From the NCBI GenBank assembly GCA_903862655.1, contig CAIOZA010000142.1, positions 62,001 to 126,000 on the forward strand: DNA of 64,000 nt. Direction: 5' to 3'. Below, in pieces: positions 18,403-27,281 of the stretch. Positions within the stretch are counted from its first letter, which is position 1. Each line of letters begins with the position of its first letter. The translations under genes were made by a program, and so were the position numbers. Below the pieces are notes generated by a model. The model saw nothing but the letters and a program-made list of their open reading frames with translations, did no database searches and was not told the DNA's origin. Origin of the DNA: an uncultured Ignavibacteria bacterium (lineage in GTDB: Bacteria > Bacteroidota > Ignavibacteria > Kapaibacteriales > UBA2268).

Positions 18403-19002
18403 ATGGAAAAAATTCAATTAGTAGTTTTAGGATTAACAGCTAGTCCCGCAAGTAATAATGCTTATGCCCTTATATTAAAAGAACTTGAAGGCAATAAAAG
18501 GCTCCCAATAATAATCGGTGCTTTCGAAGCTCAAGCCATAGCTCTTGAAATGGAAGGAGTTGTTCCACCTAGACCAATGACACACGACCTTATCAAATCC
18601 TTGATAGAATCATTCAATTCATCAATTACTGAAGTTTTTATCAGTGAATTGAGAGATGGAACTTATTATGCTAAATTGATTTTCGAAGATATAGGTCTTG
18701 AGTTGGATGCCCGTCCAAGCGATGCAATTGCTATAGCTGTGAGATGTAATTCTCCAATCTATGTGAATGCTGATGTTCTTGCTGAAGCAGGTATAGTAAC
18801 ACAAGCTGATGAAGCTGATTCTGACGAAATAGATGGTGATAATGATTTGAATTTTGCCCAGCCCGAAAAGAAAAAATCAAATAAACCGTTAACAAAGACC
18901 GATCAAATCCAGAAAGATTTAGACAAAGCCATAATTGACGAAGATTATGAGAAAGCTGCGACATTACGTGATGAATTGAAAAAACTTCTTGAATCATCGT
19001 AA
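18403..19002 (+). CDS. Bifunctional nuclease-domain (DUF151) protein with UVR motif
   Basis: This protein has 199 residues. The first 130 are the BFN/DUF151 domain: LPIIIGAFEAQAIALEMEGV, PRPMTHDLIKSLIE and LDARPSDAIAIAVRCNSPIYV are strong family matches. After an acidic linker, the last 40 residues form a UvrB/UvrC interaction motif (IIDEDYEKAATLRDELKKLLES). Plant and bacterial members have reported RNase/DNase activity, and the UVR helix pair suggests contact with a partner such as a Clp or Uvr protein. This fusion is common in Bacteroidota and Chlorobi relatives. The gene is single, followed by a tRNA. Confidence 0.88.
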   Translation: MEKIQLVVLGLTASPASNNAYALILKELEGNKRLPIIIGAFEAQAIALEMEGVVPPRPMTHDLIKSLIESFNSSITEVFISELRDGTYYAKLIFEDIGLELDARPSDAIAIAVRCNSPIYVNADVLAEAGIVTQADEADSDEIDGDNDLNFAQPEKKKSNKPLTKTDQIQKDLDKAIIDEDYEKAATLRDELKKLLESS

Positions 19003-19089
19003 ATAAATTCAAACAAATATAGATAATCCAGAAATTAATTTTTTTTATAAGTTTTAATTCTTAATTTTGTAATCCTTTTTTAAGGCGTT

Positions 19090-19163
19090 GCCGGAGTAGC
19101 TCAGTCGGTTAGAGCAATGGAATCATAATCCATGTGTCGGGGGTTCAAATCCCTCCTCCGGTA
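19090..19163 (+). tRNA. tRNA with CAT anticodon (elongator Met, or Ile2)
   Basis: A full cloverleaf reads: acceptor GCCGGAG/CTCCGGT (first pair G-U), D arm GCTC...GAGC, anticodon stem ATGGA/TCCAT with loop ATCATAA, T arm GGGGG-TTCAAAT-CCCTC and discriminator A. CCA is not encoded. The anticodon is CAT. The paired first position argues against initiator tRNA. Elongator Met versus lysidine-modified Ile2 cannot be settled by eye. Confidence 0.95.
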
Positions 19164-19194
19164 CTAAGAGCATAACAAGTCTGCCTAGTATACC

Positions 19195-19230
19195 AAACGG
19201 GATATGAAATTTTTCATATCCCGTTTTTTT
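19195..19230 (+). terminator. Intrinsic terminator of the tRNA transcript
   Basis: The long stem AAACGGGATATGAAA/TTTCATATCCCGTTT is followed by further T residues, 32 bases beyond the tRNA. Confidence 0.9.
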
Positions 19231-19264
19231 ACCAAACATTAACAAAAATTGCACGATTACAAAT

Positions 19265-19290
19265 AAAAAAATCCCGCCGAAACGAGATTT
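19265..19290 (-). terminator. Intrinsic terminator of the ABC-exporter operon
   Basis: On the minus strand, AAATCTCG and CGGGATTT form an 8-bp stem with one G-T pair, followed by a T-tract, just beyond the permease stop. Confidence 0.7.
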
Positions 19291-19305
19291 TATTGAGTTT
19301 AATTC

Positions 19306-20601
19306 TTATTTCGCCAGTTTTATCCATTTTATAAGATCGCTAAGCTTTGGCTTCTTGCCATACATTAGTATTCCTACTCTGTATATTTTAGATGTTGCCC
19401 ATAGAGCCCCAAAGAATGTACCGATCAGCAGTACAACCGATAGAGCAATCTGCCAGAGAGGCACATTGGTAGCTGCAACTCTGACTATCATCAGAATAGG
19501 AGTAAAGAAAGGAATCAGCGATAGAATCACTGCAAGCGGACCATCTGGATTTGCCATAATTGCCGGCATGAACATCATAGGTAAAATTATGGGTAACATA
19601 ACAGGTGTCTGAAGCTGCGCGGCATCAGATTCCTGATCCACAGCTGAGCCAACTGCGGCGAATAAAGTCGAATAAATGAAATATCCTGCTATGAAATAGA
19701 AAATGAATCCAAGTATCAGACTTATAGGAATGCGAGGTATGTCAATCGGTAGCTGTGGCACTTGTGCCATTTGCATGCCTCCTGCGAGCACTTCGGGTTT
19801 GGGCATGAAGATCATTATTATCGGACCTGCAGAAGCAAGGAGTATGCCTCCAACGACCAACCAGAAGGTTACCTGAGTCATTCCAACCAATCCGATCCCG
19901 ATAACTTTGCCCATCATTATTTCGAAAGGTCGGGCAGATGATGCGATTACTTCGATTATTCTGTTTGCTTTCTCTTCAATTACGCTTCGCATAACTAATG
20001 AACCGTACAGCATCATCATAATATAAATGAAAAATCCTAGAATATAACCTATTCCGGCGTAAGCTTCTGTGTAGTCCTTTTCGGTTCCTTTTGCTGTGAT
20101 TTTTTTTGTGCCGATATCAACACTGACGTCAATCATATTGATAACGGAAGTATCGGTGCCATTCTGTATCAGTCTTTCTTTACGGATAATATTATTCAGG
20201 TGTTTTTCCATCAGAGTAATAAAACCGATGCCACCTCCACCTCGCGTATAAACCGTTACTTTTGCAGATTGCAGGAAATCATCGGGGATAATAAGATATC
20301 CATCAATCTTTTCGTTTAGAACCTGCTCTTGAAGCTCATCCTCAGATTTTGAGGTCGGTAATTCAAATCTATCCTTATCTCTTAGAATGATCTTTTGATC
20401 GAGTTTCAGATTGGTTCTATCGAGAACGGCAATCTTCTTCTCCGTCGAATTTTGAGTTAAAACACTGGATGCAACAGATATTCCGAGGAAGGCCAGAATA
20501 ATAAGAGGACCAAGAATTGTGCTTATGATAAATCCTTTGGACTTAACTTTGGTCAGGTATTCATGACGGATTATGGTCATTATTTTTGAATTATTTGCCA
20601 C
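19306..20601 (-). CDS. ABC-2 type permease, NatB-like
   Basis: This is a 431-residue membrane subunit of an ABC exporter. It has an N-terminal TM helix (about 22-46), a long extracytoplasmic domain (about 47-180) with HLNNIIRKERLIQNGTD, and five or so C-terminal TM helices. VIEEKANRIIEVIASSARPFEIMMGKVIGIGLVG is the conserved cytoplasmic segment of NatB/YhaP-type permeases. Family members export Na+ or unknown small molecules. It overlaps the upstream ATPase gene by 11 bases, so the two are translated together. The substrate is not predictable. Confidence 0.88.
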   Translation of the reverse strand: MANNSKIMTIIRHEYLTKVKSKGFIISTILGPLIILAFLGISVASSVLTQNSTEKKIAVLDRTNLKLDQKIILRDKDRFELPTSKSEDELQEQVLNEKIDGYLIIPDDFLQSAKVTVYTRGGGGIGFITLMEKHLNNIIRKERLIQNGTDTSVINMIDVSVDIGTKKITAKGTEKDYTEAYAGIGYILGFFIYIMMMLYGSLVMRSVIEEKANRIIEVIASSARPFEIMMGKVIGIGLVGMTQVTFWLVVGGILLASAGPIIMIFMPKPEVLAGGMQMAQVPQLPIDIPRIPISLILGFIFYFIAGYFIYSTLFAAVGSAVDQESDAAQLQTPVMLPIILPMMFMPAIMANPDGPLAVILSLIPFFTPILMIVRVAATNVPLWQIALSVVLLIGTFFGALWATSKIYRVGILMYGKKPKLSDLIKWIKLAK

Positions 20602-21508
20602 TAGTGACCTCCTGTTTTGAAACTACATCAATAAAAATCTCATGAAGGCTTGGTGCACTAACCTCGAGCTTATCTATCTGAACCTTATTCATAACTTTTA
20701 GCATTATATCATTTAGTGATATCTTTGTACTGTCATATCTAAATTCAACTCTGTTCTGCGTTTTGTTAATAATCTTTAGGTCACCTATATCAGAGATAAA
20801 AGAATCATCACCTTCGAACTCCAGAAGAATTGTGTCACGCCCATATCCGGACTTTATATCACGAATCGAGCCATCAAGAACTTTCTTGCCTTTATTCACA
20901 AGGCATATGTCATCGCATAGTTGTTCGGCTTGTTCCATAATATGTGTCGATAGAATAATCGTTGTTCCTTTCGATTTCAGGTCAAGAATAATACTCTTTA
21001 ATAAATCAGCATTGATAGGATCGAATCCTGAGAAAGGTTCATCAAGAATCAATAGCTTTGGATTATGAAGAATGGTTGTAATGAACTGAACTTTTTGCTG
21101 CATTCCTTTTGATAGCTCTTCGATTTTCTTGTTCTCCCAGTCGGAAGCATCAAGGTTTTTCAACCAGAATCTGGCATTGGTTTGAGCCTCGCTTCTTGAG
21201 AGACCTTTAAGCTGACCGAAATAAATAATCTGTTCTAGAACCTTAATCTTCTTGTATAATCCGCGTTCTTCGGGAAGGTATCCCATTTGATTCTGATGAG
21301 AGAGTTGTTGTGGCTCTCCAAATAAAAATATCTTTCCTTCATCTGGGAAAAGAATATTATTAATCATACGGATCATAGTTGTCTTACCGGCACCATTAGG
21401 TCCGATCAAACCAAAAATGGAGCCCTGATCGACATCGAAGCTGATGTTATTCGAGGCAGCATAGTCCCCGAATCGTTTAACTACATTTTGCACCTGAATT
21501 ATTTTCAT
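20591..21508 (-). CDS. ABC transporter ATP-binding protein, NatA-like
   Basis: This 305-residue ATPase has Walker A GPNGAGKTT, signature LSKGMQQKVQ, Walker B LLILDEPFSGFD and switch His in LSTHIMEQAEQLCDD. The MGYLPEERGLYKKIKV segment is characteristic of the NatA/YhaQ branch. The C-terminal 90 residues are an accessory domain of the DUF4162 type (LHEIFIDVV at the end). It energises the permease encoded immediately downstream and overlapping. Function as Na+ extrusion or drug/peptide export is inferred only from family. Confidence 0.92.
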   Translation of the reverse strand: MKIIQVQNVVKRFGDYAASNNISFDVDQGSIFGLIGPNGAGKTTMIRMINNILFPDEGKIFLFGEPQQLSHQNQMGYLPEERGLYKKIKVLEQIIYFGQLKGLSRSEAQTNARFWLKNLDASDWENKKIEELSKGMQQKVQFITTILHNPKLLILDEPFSGFDPINADLLKSIILDLKSKGTTIILSTHIMEQAEQLCDDICLVNKGKKVLDGSIRDIKSGYGRDTILLEFEGDDSFISDIGDLKIINKTQNRVEFRYDSTKISLNDIMLKVMNKVQIDKLEVSAPSLHEIFIDVVSKQEVTSGK

Positions 21509-21596
21509 ATTAACCTTTGTAACTTAGAGATTGTTAGTCTAACGAATAATCATAAAAAAAGTTTCGAAATATTATCTAAAGTGTATTTTATGCATT

Positions 21597-22349
21597 TCAT
21601 TTTTTAAAGTTTTTGAGATAGTTCTTTGTATATTCTGTTAAAACAAGTTTCCCACTCACTAGAGCCTTTTCTTTTAATAAATCTTCCCAATTTTCTGTTC
21701 CATCCCAAAATAACTTCTTTAACTCGTGCATAGCATCAATACTTGATGATCTAAATTTTTCTGCAAGGTTACTTATTTCAGCATCCATTTCTTCAGCTGA
21801 TGGACAGACTCTATTGAAAAGTCCTTTTTCCTTGGCCCACTGAGCAGTGTACCATTCGGTATCGATAGTCATCTGGGAGAAAGCCGATACACCTATTTTT
21901 CTGACTATGGATGGTGCAATCACAAATGGCCCAATTCCAACATTGAATTCGCTAAGCCTGATTGTTACAGAATCAACTGCAAAAGTATAGTCACAAGCTG
22001 CAACAAGACCAATTCCACCACCAATAACCTTACTATGAATCCTGCCAATCACAAACTTTGGACATTTGCGGATAGCATTTATAACATTTGCAAAACCACT
22101 GAAGAATTTTGTTCCATCATCAAAATTATTTATTTCAATCAGTTCATCAAATGAAGCACCAGCACAAAAAGAACTTTTTCCAGTACTCTGGAGTATTAAA
22201 GCTTTTATTTCTTCATTCTTACCAGCTTCTTCTATAGCATTTGCAAGATCCGAAAGTAAACAACTTGGCATAGAATTGCCTTTTGGATGGTAGAAAATAA
22301 TTCTACTGATATTGTTCTCGATAGTCTGAGTAACTGAGCCATTCTCCAT
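21597..22349 (-). CDS. Enoyl-CoA hydratase/isomerase (crotonase) family protein
   Basis: This 250-residue crotonase-fold protein has one oxyanion-hole segment at SSFCAGASFDELI and the second at GGGIGLVAACDYTFAVD. A Glu lies in RLSEFNVGIGP at the position of one hydratase catalytic acid. The second acid is less clear (MTIDTEWYTAQWAKEKGLFNRV). It could hydrate enoyl-CoA in fatty acid or aromatic degradation or act as an isomerase. It stands alone and is divergent from mreB. EtfAB nearby would fit an acyl-CoA oxidation role, but the link is by distance only. Confidence 0.85.
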   Translation of the reverse strand: MENGSVTQTIENNISRIIFYHPKGNSMPSCLLSDLANAIEEAGKNEEIKALILQSTGKSSFCAGASFDELIEINNFDDGTKFFSGFANVINAIRKCPKFVIGRIHSKVIGGGIGLVAACDYTFAVDSVTIRLSEFNVGIGPFVIAPSIVRKIGVSAFSQMTIDTEWYTAQWAKEKGLFNRVCPSAEEMDAEISNLAEKFRSSSIDAMHELKKLFWDGTENWEDLLKEKALVSGKLVLTEYTKNYLKNFKK

Positions 22350-22526
22350 AAAAATTATAAAATAAAATTAATAAAAAACGAATAAATTAAGTGTAAATTA
22401 ATGTTAATTAAACAAAATCTTATAAATTGTATTAATAAAAATCAAAAATACTATAAAAATCAAATATTTTACAGTATTTTTGTATCTTGTAATTAAAATG
22501 AATTATAAAAATATTGTTAAGGCACA

Positions 22527-23549
22527 ATGGCATTCAATCTTTTTTCAAATGATGTTGCAATTGACTTAGGAACTGCAAATACTTTAATCTGGATGAAAGG
22601 GAAAGGGATAGTTCTGAATGAACCATCCATAGTAGCTTTCGACAGAACAAATAAAAATATAATCGCCATTGGCAAAGAAGCTCAGGCGATGGTCGGTAAA
22701 ACTCACAGAGATATTAAAATCATCAGACCACTAAGAGATGGAGTAATCGCTGATTTTGACTGTGCTGAAGGTATGCTCCGTAATTTAATCCGAAAAATTT
22801 CTCCAAGCTGGCAGCCAGCTCGCAGAATTGTAGTATGTGTCCCGTCAGGAATTACTGAGGTAGAAAAGAGAGCCGTACGGGATAGTTGTGAGCATGCTGG
22901 TGCCAAAGAAGTTCATCTTATTGCGGAACCGATGGCAGGGGCTATAGGAATTGGTCTTAATGTGCAGGAACCAATCGGAAATATGATTGTTGACATTGGC
23001 GGTGGAACTACCGAGATTGCTGTAATTGCGCTATCGGGTATTGTTACTGATGAGTCGATAAGAATAGCCGGTGATGAGATGACAGAGGCGATTGTCCAGT
23101 ATTTTAAGCGTCATCATAATATTCTCATTGGTGATAGAACTGCTGAAACAATCAAATGTGAAGTAGGATCTGCCGTTCCTCTTGAAGAAGAAATCGTTAT
23201 TGAGGTTAAGGGCAGAGATCTTGTTTCCGGAATTCCAAGAATGATTCAGGTAAGTTCAGCAGATATCAGAGATGCTTTAAGCGAAGCAGTAGGACAGATT
23301 GTGGATGCAGTATTGAATCTGCTCGAAAGAACACCACCAGAATTGTCTGCTGATATTTTTGACAGAGGAATTATGCTTACCGGAGGTGGAGCACTTCTTA
23401 AAGGGCTGGATGAACGGTTACGCAGAGAAACATCATTACCTGTCCATGTTGCTGATGATCCACTTACTGCTGTAGTCAGAGGAACTGGAAGAGTATTGGA
23501 GAATCTGAATGAATATTCTTCAGTATTAATAAAAAGTACAAGATATTAA
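22527..23549 (+). CDS. mreB: Rod-shape determining protein MreB
   Basis: This 340-residue bacterial actin polymerises under the inner membrane and guides lateral wall synthesis. The family motifs are intact: DLGTANTLIWMKGKGIVLNEPS (phosphate 1), NMIVDIGGGTTEIAVIAL (phosphate 2), HLIAEPMAGAIGIGL and the adenosine motif MLTGGGALLKGLDERL. The N-terminal AFNLFSNDVAID is the usual MreB start. It leads the mreBCD unit and is followed by mreC after 69 bases, so the organism is probably rod-shaped or curved. Confidence 0.97.
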   Translation: MAFNLFSNDVAIDLGTANTLIWMKGKGIVLNEPSIVAFDRTNKNIIAIGKEAQAMVGKTHRDIKIIRPLRDGVIADFDCAEGMLRNLIRKISPSWQPARRIVVCVPSGITEVEKRAVRDSCEHAGAKEVHLIAEPMAGAIGIGLNVQEPIGNMIVDIGGGTTEIAVIALSGIVTDESIRIAGDEMTEAIVQYFKRHHNILIGDRTAETIKCEVGSAVPLEEEIVIEVKGRDLVSGIPRMIQVSSADIRDALSEAVGQIVDAVLNLLERTPPELSADIFDRGIMLTGGGALLKGLDERLRRETSLPVHVADDPLTAVVRGTGRVLENLNEYSSVLIKSTRY

Positions 23550-23618
23550 ATTATTTTTATAGAGGATGATGCAGCATAACGATTCCTCAATTTACACATC
23601 AATGAATTAAGGCTTTCG

Positions 23619-24536
23619 ATGCAGGGCTTAATTGATTTTGTCATAAAGTTCAAAAATTACATATCTTTTGTCGCGCTGGTAGTTATCAGTCTTTCTTTGA
23701 TTTCTATGGGTAGTATCAATAAGATAGGTGGGTTCAGAACTATAGTAATTGGATCAATGGGTTGGTTCCAGGAGATTTTTGCCTGGGTACCCAATCCAAC
23801 CGCTGTTAAAAACGAGAACAAAGCTCTTCGTGAACTAAATTTGCAATTATCCACTGAAGTTACTAGAATGCGTGAAGCTGTTGTTGAAAATAGATCGCTC
23901 CGTGGCATGCTTTTCTATGCACAGAAACCTGAATATCCATTTGAAACAGTCGAGATAGTCGGTAGAACTACTCTCCAAATGCGTGACTACATGATGATCA
24001 ATAAAGGGAAGAACAGCGGACTTCTCGAAGGAATGCCTGTTCGTACTGACGCCGGTTTAGTTGGAATTCTAATTGGAGCCAGCAATAACTATGGTCTTCT
24101 TGAAGTAATTCTAAATAGAGACATTAAAATTTCAGCAAAGTGCCAAAGGAGTCAATATTCCGGATTGATAGTCTGGGAGGGAGGTGAATTCCTTTTAATG
24201 AAGAATGTGCCGAAGTCTTATGATATTAAAACTGGAGATATTATTGTTACTTCCAATTACAGTCAGAAATATCCAGAAAATATTCCTATTGGCGAAGTAA
24301 TTGTTTCCCGGGAAGAAAAGGGAGAATTATTTCTAAAAATTGTGGTTAAGCCATTAGTAAATTTTGCTACAATTGAACAGGCGTTTGTTTTAAAGCATCT
24401 GCCAAATCCTGAGAAAAGTTTGCTAATAACCGAGATTGATGATAAACTTAAATTAAGAAAACTTGAAGCAAAGAAAACAGATAAAATTTATTTCGAAAAG
24501 AAGAAGAAAACTCAAACCGAAAATAAGAAACAATGA
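23619..24536 (+). CDS. mreC: Rod-shape determining protein MreC
   Basis: Inner-membrane protein of 305 residues with one TM helix (about 12-32), a periplasmic coiled coil with ENKALRELNLQLSTEVTRMREAV and two beta domains containing MMINKGKNSGLLEGMPVRTDAGLVGIL, typical of MreC. It links MreB to RodA/PBP2. The C-terminal 40 residues are lysine-rich (KKKKTQTENKKQ), which is more basic than usual and of unknown meaning. The stop overlaps the mreD start by four bases (ATGA). Confidence 0.93.
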   Translation: MQGLIDFVIKFKNYISFVALVVISLSLISMGSINKIGGFRTIVIGSMGWFQEIFAWVPNPTAVKNENKALRELNLQLSTEVTRMREAVVENRSLRGMLFYAQKPEYPFETVEIVGRTTLQMRDYMMINKGKNSGLLEGMPVRTDAGLVGILIGASNNYGLLEVILNRDIKISAKCQRSQYSGLIVWEGGEFLLMKNVPKSYDIKTGDIIVTSNYSQKYPENIPIGEVIVSREEKGELFLKIVVKPLVNFATIEQAFVLKHLPNPEKSLLITEIDDKLKLRKLEAKKTDKIYFEKKKKTQTENKKQ

Positions 24537-25060
24537 TGAATTTATTGCAGGACACACAGTTAAAGCGTAATGAGGTTAGAAGGTATATAACCTATGCAAT
24601 TCTATCCGTTGTTCTTATTATTGTGAATCTCACAGTTCTTGATTTTGTTGCAATAGGAAATATTACTCCTGATCTGCTACTTATTCTCTGCGTTTGGATA
24701 TCCATTCAAGAAGGACAATTTATAGGTGTATTCGCAGCTTTCATTATTGGACTGACACTTGATATAGTCTCAATAGATGTGATTGGCACTAATGCTCTTA
24801 CAAAAATACTCGTAGCATTTGTAGCTGGATTCTTCTATAGAGAAGGTGAAGCTTTTAAAACAATCGGTAGTTATAAATTTCTTCTGATTGTTTTCGGAAC
24901 TGCAGTCCTTCACAATCTGCTTTATAATTTTTTCTACCTCAAAGTCAGTGATGCTTCATTTGTTACGTTTTTCATGAAGTATGGAATTGCTACTGCACTT
25001 TATACAACCGTGTTAGGTATTTTCCCTATGTTGAGTAAAATCCCACGTAAGGGTTATTAA
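24533..25060 (+). CDS. mreD: Rod-shape determining protein MreD
   Basis: This is a 175-residue polytopic membrane protein with about five TM helices. ITPDLLLILCVWISIQEGQFIGVFAAFIIGLTLDI is the recognisable MreD core. Position and ATGA overlap with mreC support the call, since sequence conservation in MreD is low. It acts with MreBC in cell elongation. Confidence 0.9.
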   Translation: MMNLLQDTQLKRNEVRRYITYAILSVVLIIVNLTVLDFVAIGNITPDLLLILCVWISIQEGQFIGVFAAFIIGLTLDIVSIDVIGTNALTKILVAFVAGFFYREGEAFKTIGSYKFLLIVFGTAVLHNLLYNFFYLKVSDASFVTFFMKYGIATALYTTVLGIFPMLSKIPRKGY

Positions 25061-25397
25061 TACTATCTAATTCTTCAATTCAACTTTATAAAATATAAGC
25101 CGTCTTGTTTATGTTATGTTTGGGATTTAAATAGACAATTAATATTGTTTCCAGTGTTATTTACATGTCAAATCAAATTAACCCAAATTGTCCATTAATC
25201 CACTTTTTCCAATCATGTGGAATAGAGTATTTTTTGTGTCATACTGTGAAAACGAGAATTTATAACTTAAATAATATAAGAAGATTCCTGTATTAGCAGG
25301 TACGACAAACCGGATATTGTATTGCCTCAATTTTGATAGCTTCTAATAAATAATTTAGTATAAATATGTCTCCATATTGAAGTCCTTAAAAGTCTGA
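25061..25397. other. Non-coding gap after mreD
   Basis: About 340 bases follow mreD before the terminator hairpin. All frames are interrupted on both strands and I see no repeat, RNA gene or clear promoter. Confidence 0.4.
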
Positions 25398-25400
25398 ATA

Positions 25401-25437
25401 AAAAAAAAGCTGATGATTTGTTCATCAGCTTTTTTTT
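25401..25437. terminator. Bidirectional intrinsic terminator
   Basis: The perfect stem AAAAAAAAGCTGATGA/TCATCAGCTTTTTTTT with a five-base loop lies 18 bases beyond the minus-strand protease gene and also faces mreD. Confidence 0.92.
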
Positions 25438-25454
25438 AATTGAGGAAAAATATA

Positions 25455-27167
25455 CTATTTTATTTTTGCGATTTTTTGTGCTTCAGGAAAAAGTTCAGAA
25501 GCTTTAAGTACTTGCTTGTCCATCGAATAAAAGACCTGCATGAACTTGCTGCGATTCCAGATTGATTGTGCAATATATGCTTTTATGTATGTTTTGAAGA
25601 AATCCTCATCAATCTTATAAGCTTTATCATCCCAAGTGATACCCTTAGTAATGGCAAGTTCTTTAAATTCTTTCATTGCATTGTCATTAAGGGAATAATT
25701 CTTCATAAAATCAGAATAGTTATGCTGATATTTTGCTCTTAAATCTTTCCCCTTACCTGAGAAGTACAGATTGGTAAACTCGAAAAACAGATTTTTCTTT
25801 CGAAGTTCTGCACCAAATCTTGTGATCGTGTCCTGGTCAACGATATAATCAGGAGTAACTCCGCCACCACCAAAAACAGTTCTACCATTTCTTGTTTTGT
25901 AGAGAGGAAGTGAAGATAAGTCAATTTTGTCGGCTTCTTTTTTAGTAGTGTCATTAATTCTCTTTACCTGATCTGTGATTTTAGTATAGGCATCGTAGAT
26001 ATAAGATCCTTCTTCCAGATTGAGTCTACCTTCAAGATGGCGGTACTTATCTTTGTCGTGGTAGGGTCTCTGAATACATCTACCGGATGGTGTGAAGTAC
26101 TTTGCAATAGTTAATCTGAATACAGAGCCATCTCCAACTTCGTAAGGGCGTTGGACTAAACCTTTACCGAATGAAGTTTCTCCCACAATCAAGCCTCTAT
26201 CAAGATCCTGAATTGCACCCGACACAATTTCACTTGCAGAAGCAGAACCGGCATTCACGAGCACAATAAGAGGTAATTTTGAGAATTCATAACCACCACG
26301 AGATATATATACTTCATCGAATGTTGCTTTTCTGCCTTTTGTATAAACGATAGTATCGCCTGCTTTACTGAATTCATCAGCCATCATGTAAGCCTGATTT
26401 AGCAGACCGCCAGGATTATTACGAAGGTCGAGTATAAGACGTTTCATACCTAATGACTTGAGGACGTTGAGTGAGTCCATCATCTCATCGTGAGTGGTCT
26501 GTGCGAACCTATTAACAGTTATAATTCCAATGTCAGTTCCTTCAATCATGAAAGAAGCATCAACAGTATTTAATGGAATTTTATCTCTTTCAATATCGAA
26601 TGGGATTAGATTCTTTTCGCCGGATCTCATTACATCAATTTTAACGAAAGTACCTTTCAAACCCCTTAGTTTTTTTGGGACTTCGTTTCTGTCCATTCCA
26701 ACCGCATTAATTCCATCTATTTTGATGATTTTGTCACCAGATAATACACCAAGCTTCTCACTTGGACCACCTGGAATTGGTGATACTATAACAATAGTAT
26801 CATTTAATACATCAAATTGGACGCCAATGCCATCGAAACTCCCTTTAAAATCTTCATCTACTTTTTTCTGTTCTTCGGCTGAGATATAAACTGAGTGAAC
26901 ATCAAGCTCACCAAGCATGCCCTTAATCGCGGCTTCAACCATTTTTTGTGTATCAACTTCCTCAACATAATTCTTACTGGCAGTATTAAGAACCAATTCT
27001 AATTTGCGTACCTGATTATATATGTTGTCACTAGATATCAGTGGTTGTATGTATACACCAATTAATATACCTACAACGATAATAGTCCCGAATAAAAATA
27101 CTTTTCGCATAATGCTCCAAAAATTTACATTTTGTGATCTGAATAACTTATCTACGTTTAATTTCAA
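25455..27167 (-). CDS. C-terminal processing peptidase (S41, CtpA/Prc type)
   Basis: Envelope serine protease of 570 residues with an N-terminal membrane anchor or signal (about 18-42, KVFLFGTIIVVGILIGVYI). A PDZ domain (about 90-180, GIGVQFDVLNDTIVIVSPIPGGPSEKLGV) presents C-terminal peptide ends. The S41 catalytic core has the nucleophile in NAGSASASEIVSGAIQDL (Ser near 308) and the general-base Lys in GETSFGKGLVQRP. The C-terminal 180 residues are an extension common in Bacteroidota homologues. It cleaves envelope proteins near their C-termini. The gene is single, with its own terminator. Confidence 0.93.
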   Translation of the reverse strand: MKLNVDKLFRSQNVNFWSIMRKVFLFGTIIVVGILIGVYIQPLISSDNIYNQVRKLELVLNTASKNYVEEVDTQKMVEAAIKGMLGELDVHSVYISAEEQKKVDEDFKGSFDGIGVQFDVLNDTIVIVSPIPGGPSEKLGVLSGDKIIKIDGINAVGMDRNEVPKKLRGLKGTFVKIDVMRSGEKNLIPFDIERDKIPLNTVDASFMIEGTDIGIITVNRFAQTTHDEMMDSLNVLKSLGMKRLILDLRNNPGGLLNQAYMMADEFSKAGDTIVYTKGRKATFDEVYISRGGYEFSKLPLIVLVNAGSASASEIVSGAIQDLDRGLIVGETSFGKGLVQRPYEVGDGSVFRLTIAKYFTPSGRCIQRPYHDKDKYRHLEGRLNLEEGSYIYDAYTKITDQVKRINDTTKKEADKIDLSSLPLYKTRNGRTVFGGGGVTPDYIVDQDTITRFGAELRKKNLFFEFTNLYFSGKGKDLRAKYQHNYSDFMKNYSLNDNAMKEFKELAITKGITWDDKAYKIDEDFFKTYIKAYIAQSIWNRSKFMQVFYSMDKQVLKASELFPEAQKIAKIK

Positions 27168-27281
27168 AGTTGGTTTCCCGAAATCTCACTTTAATTAATA
27201 TTATTGACGCAATGCATAGTCAATAATTATTACAAAATTAACAAATTTTCATAATAATATGTCAGTAGTTGTAACTAGATA

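Noticed and set aside
26494-26889. 131-residue plus-strand ORF inside the CtpA-like gene
   Set aside because: It is the antisense shadow of a well-supported protease with intact motifs.
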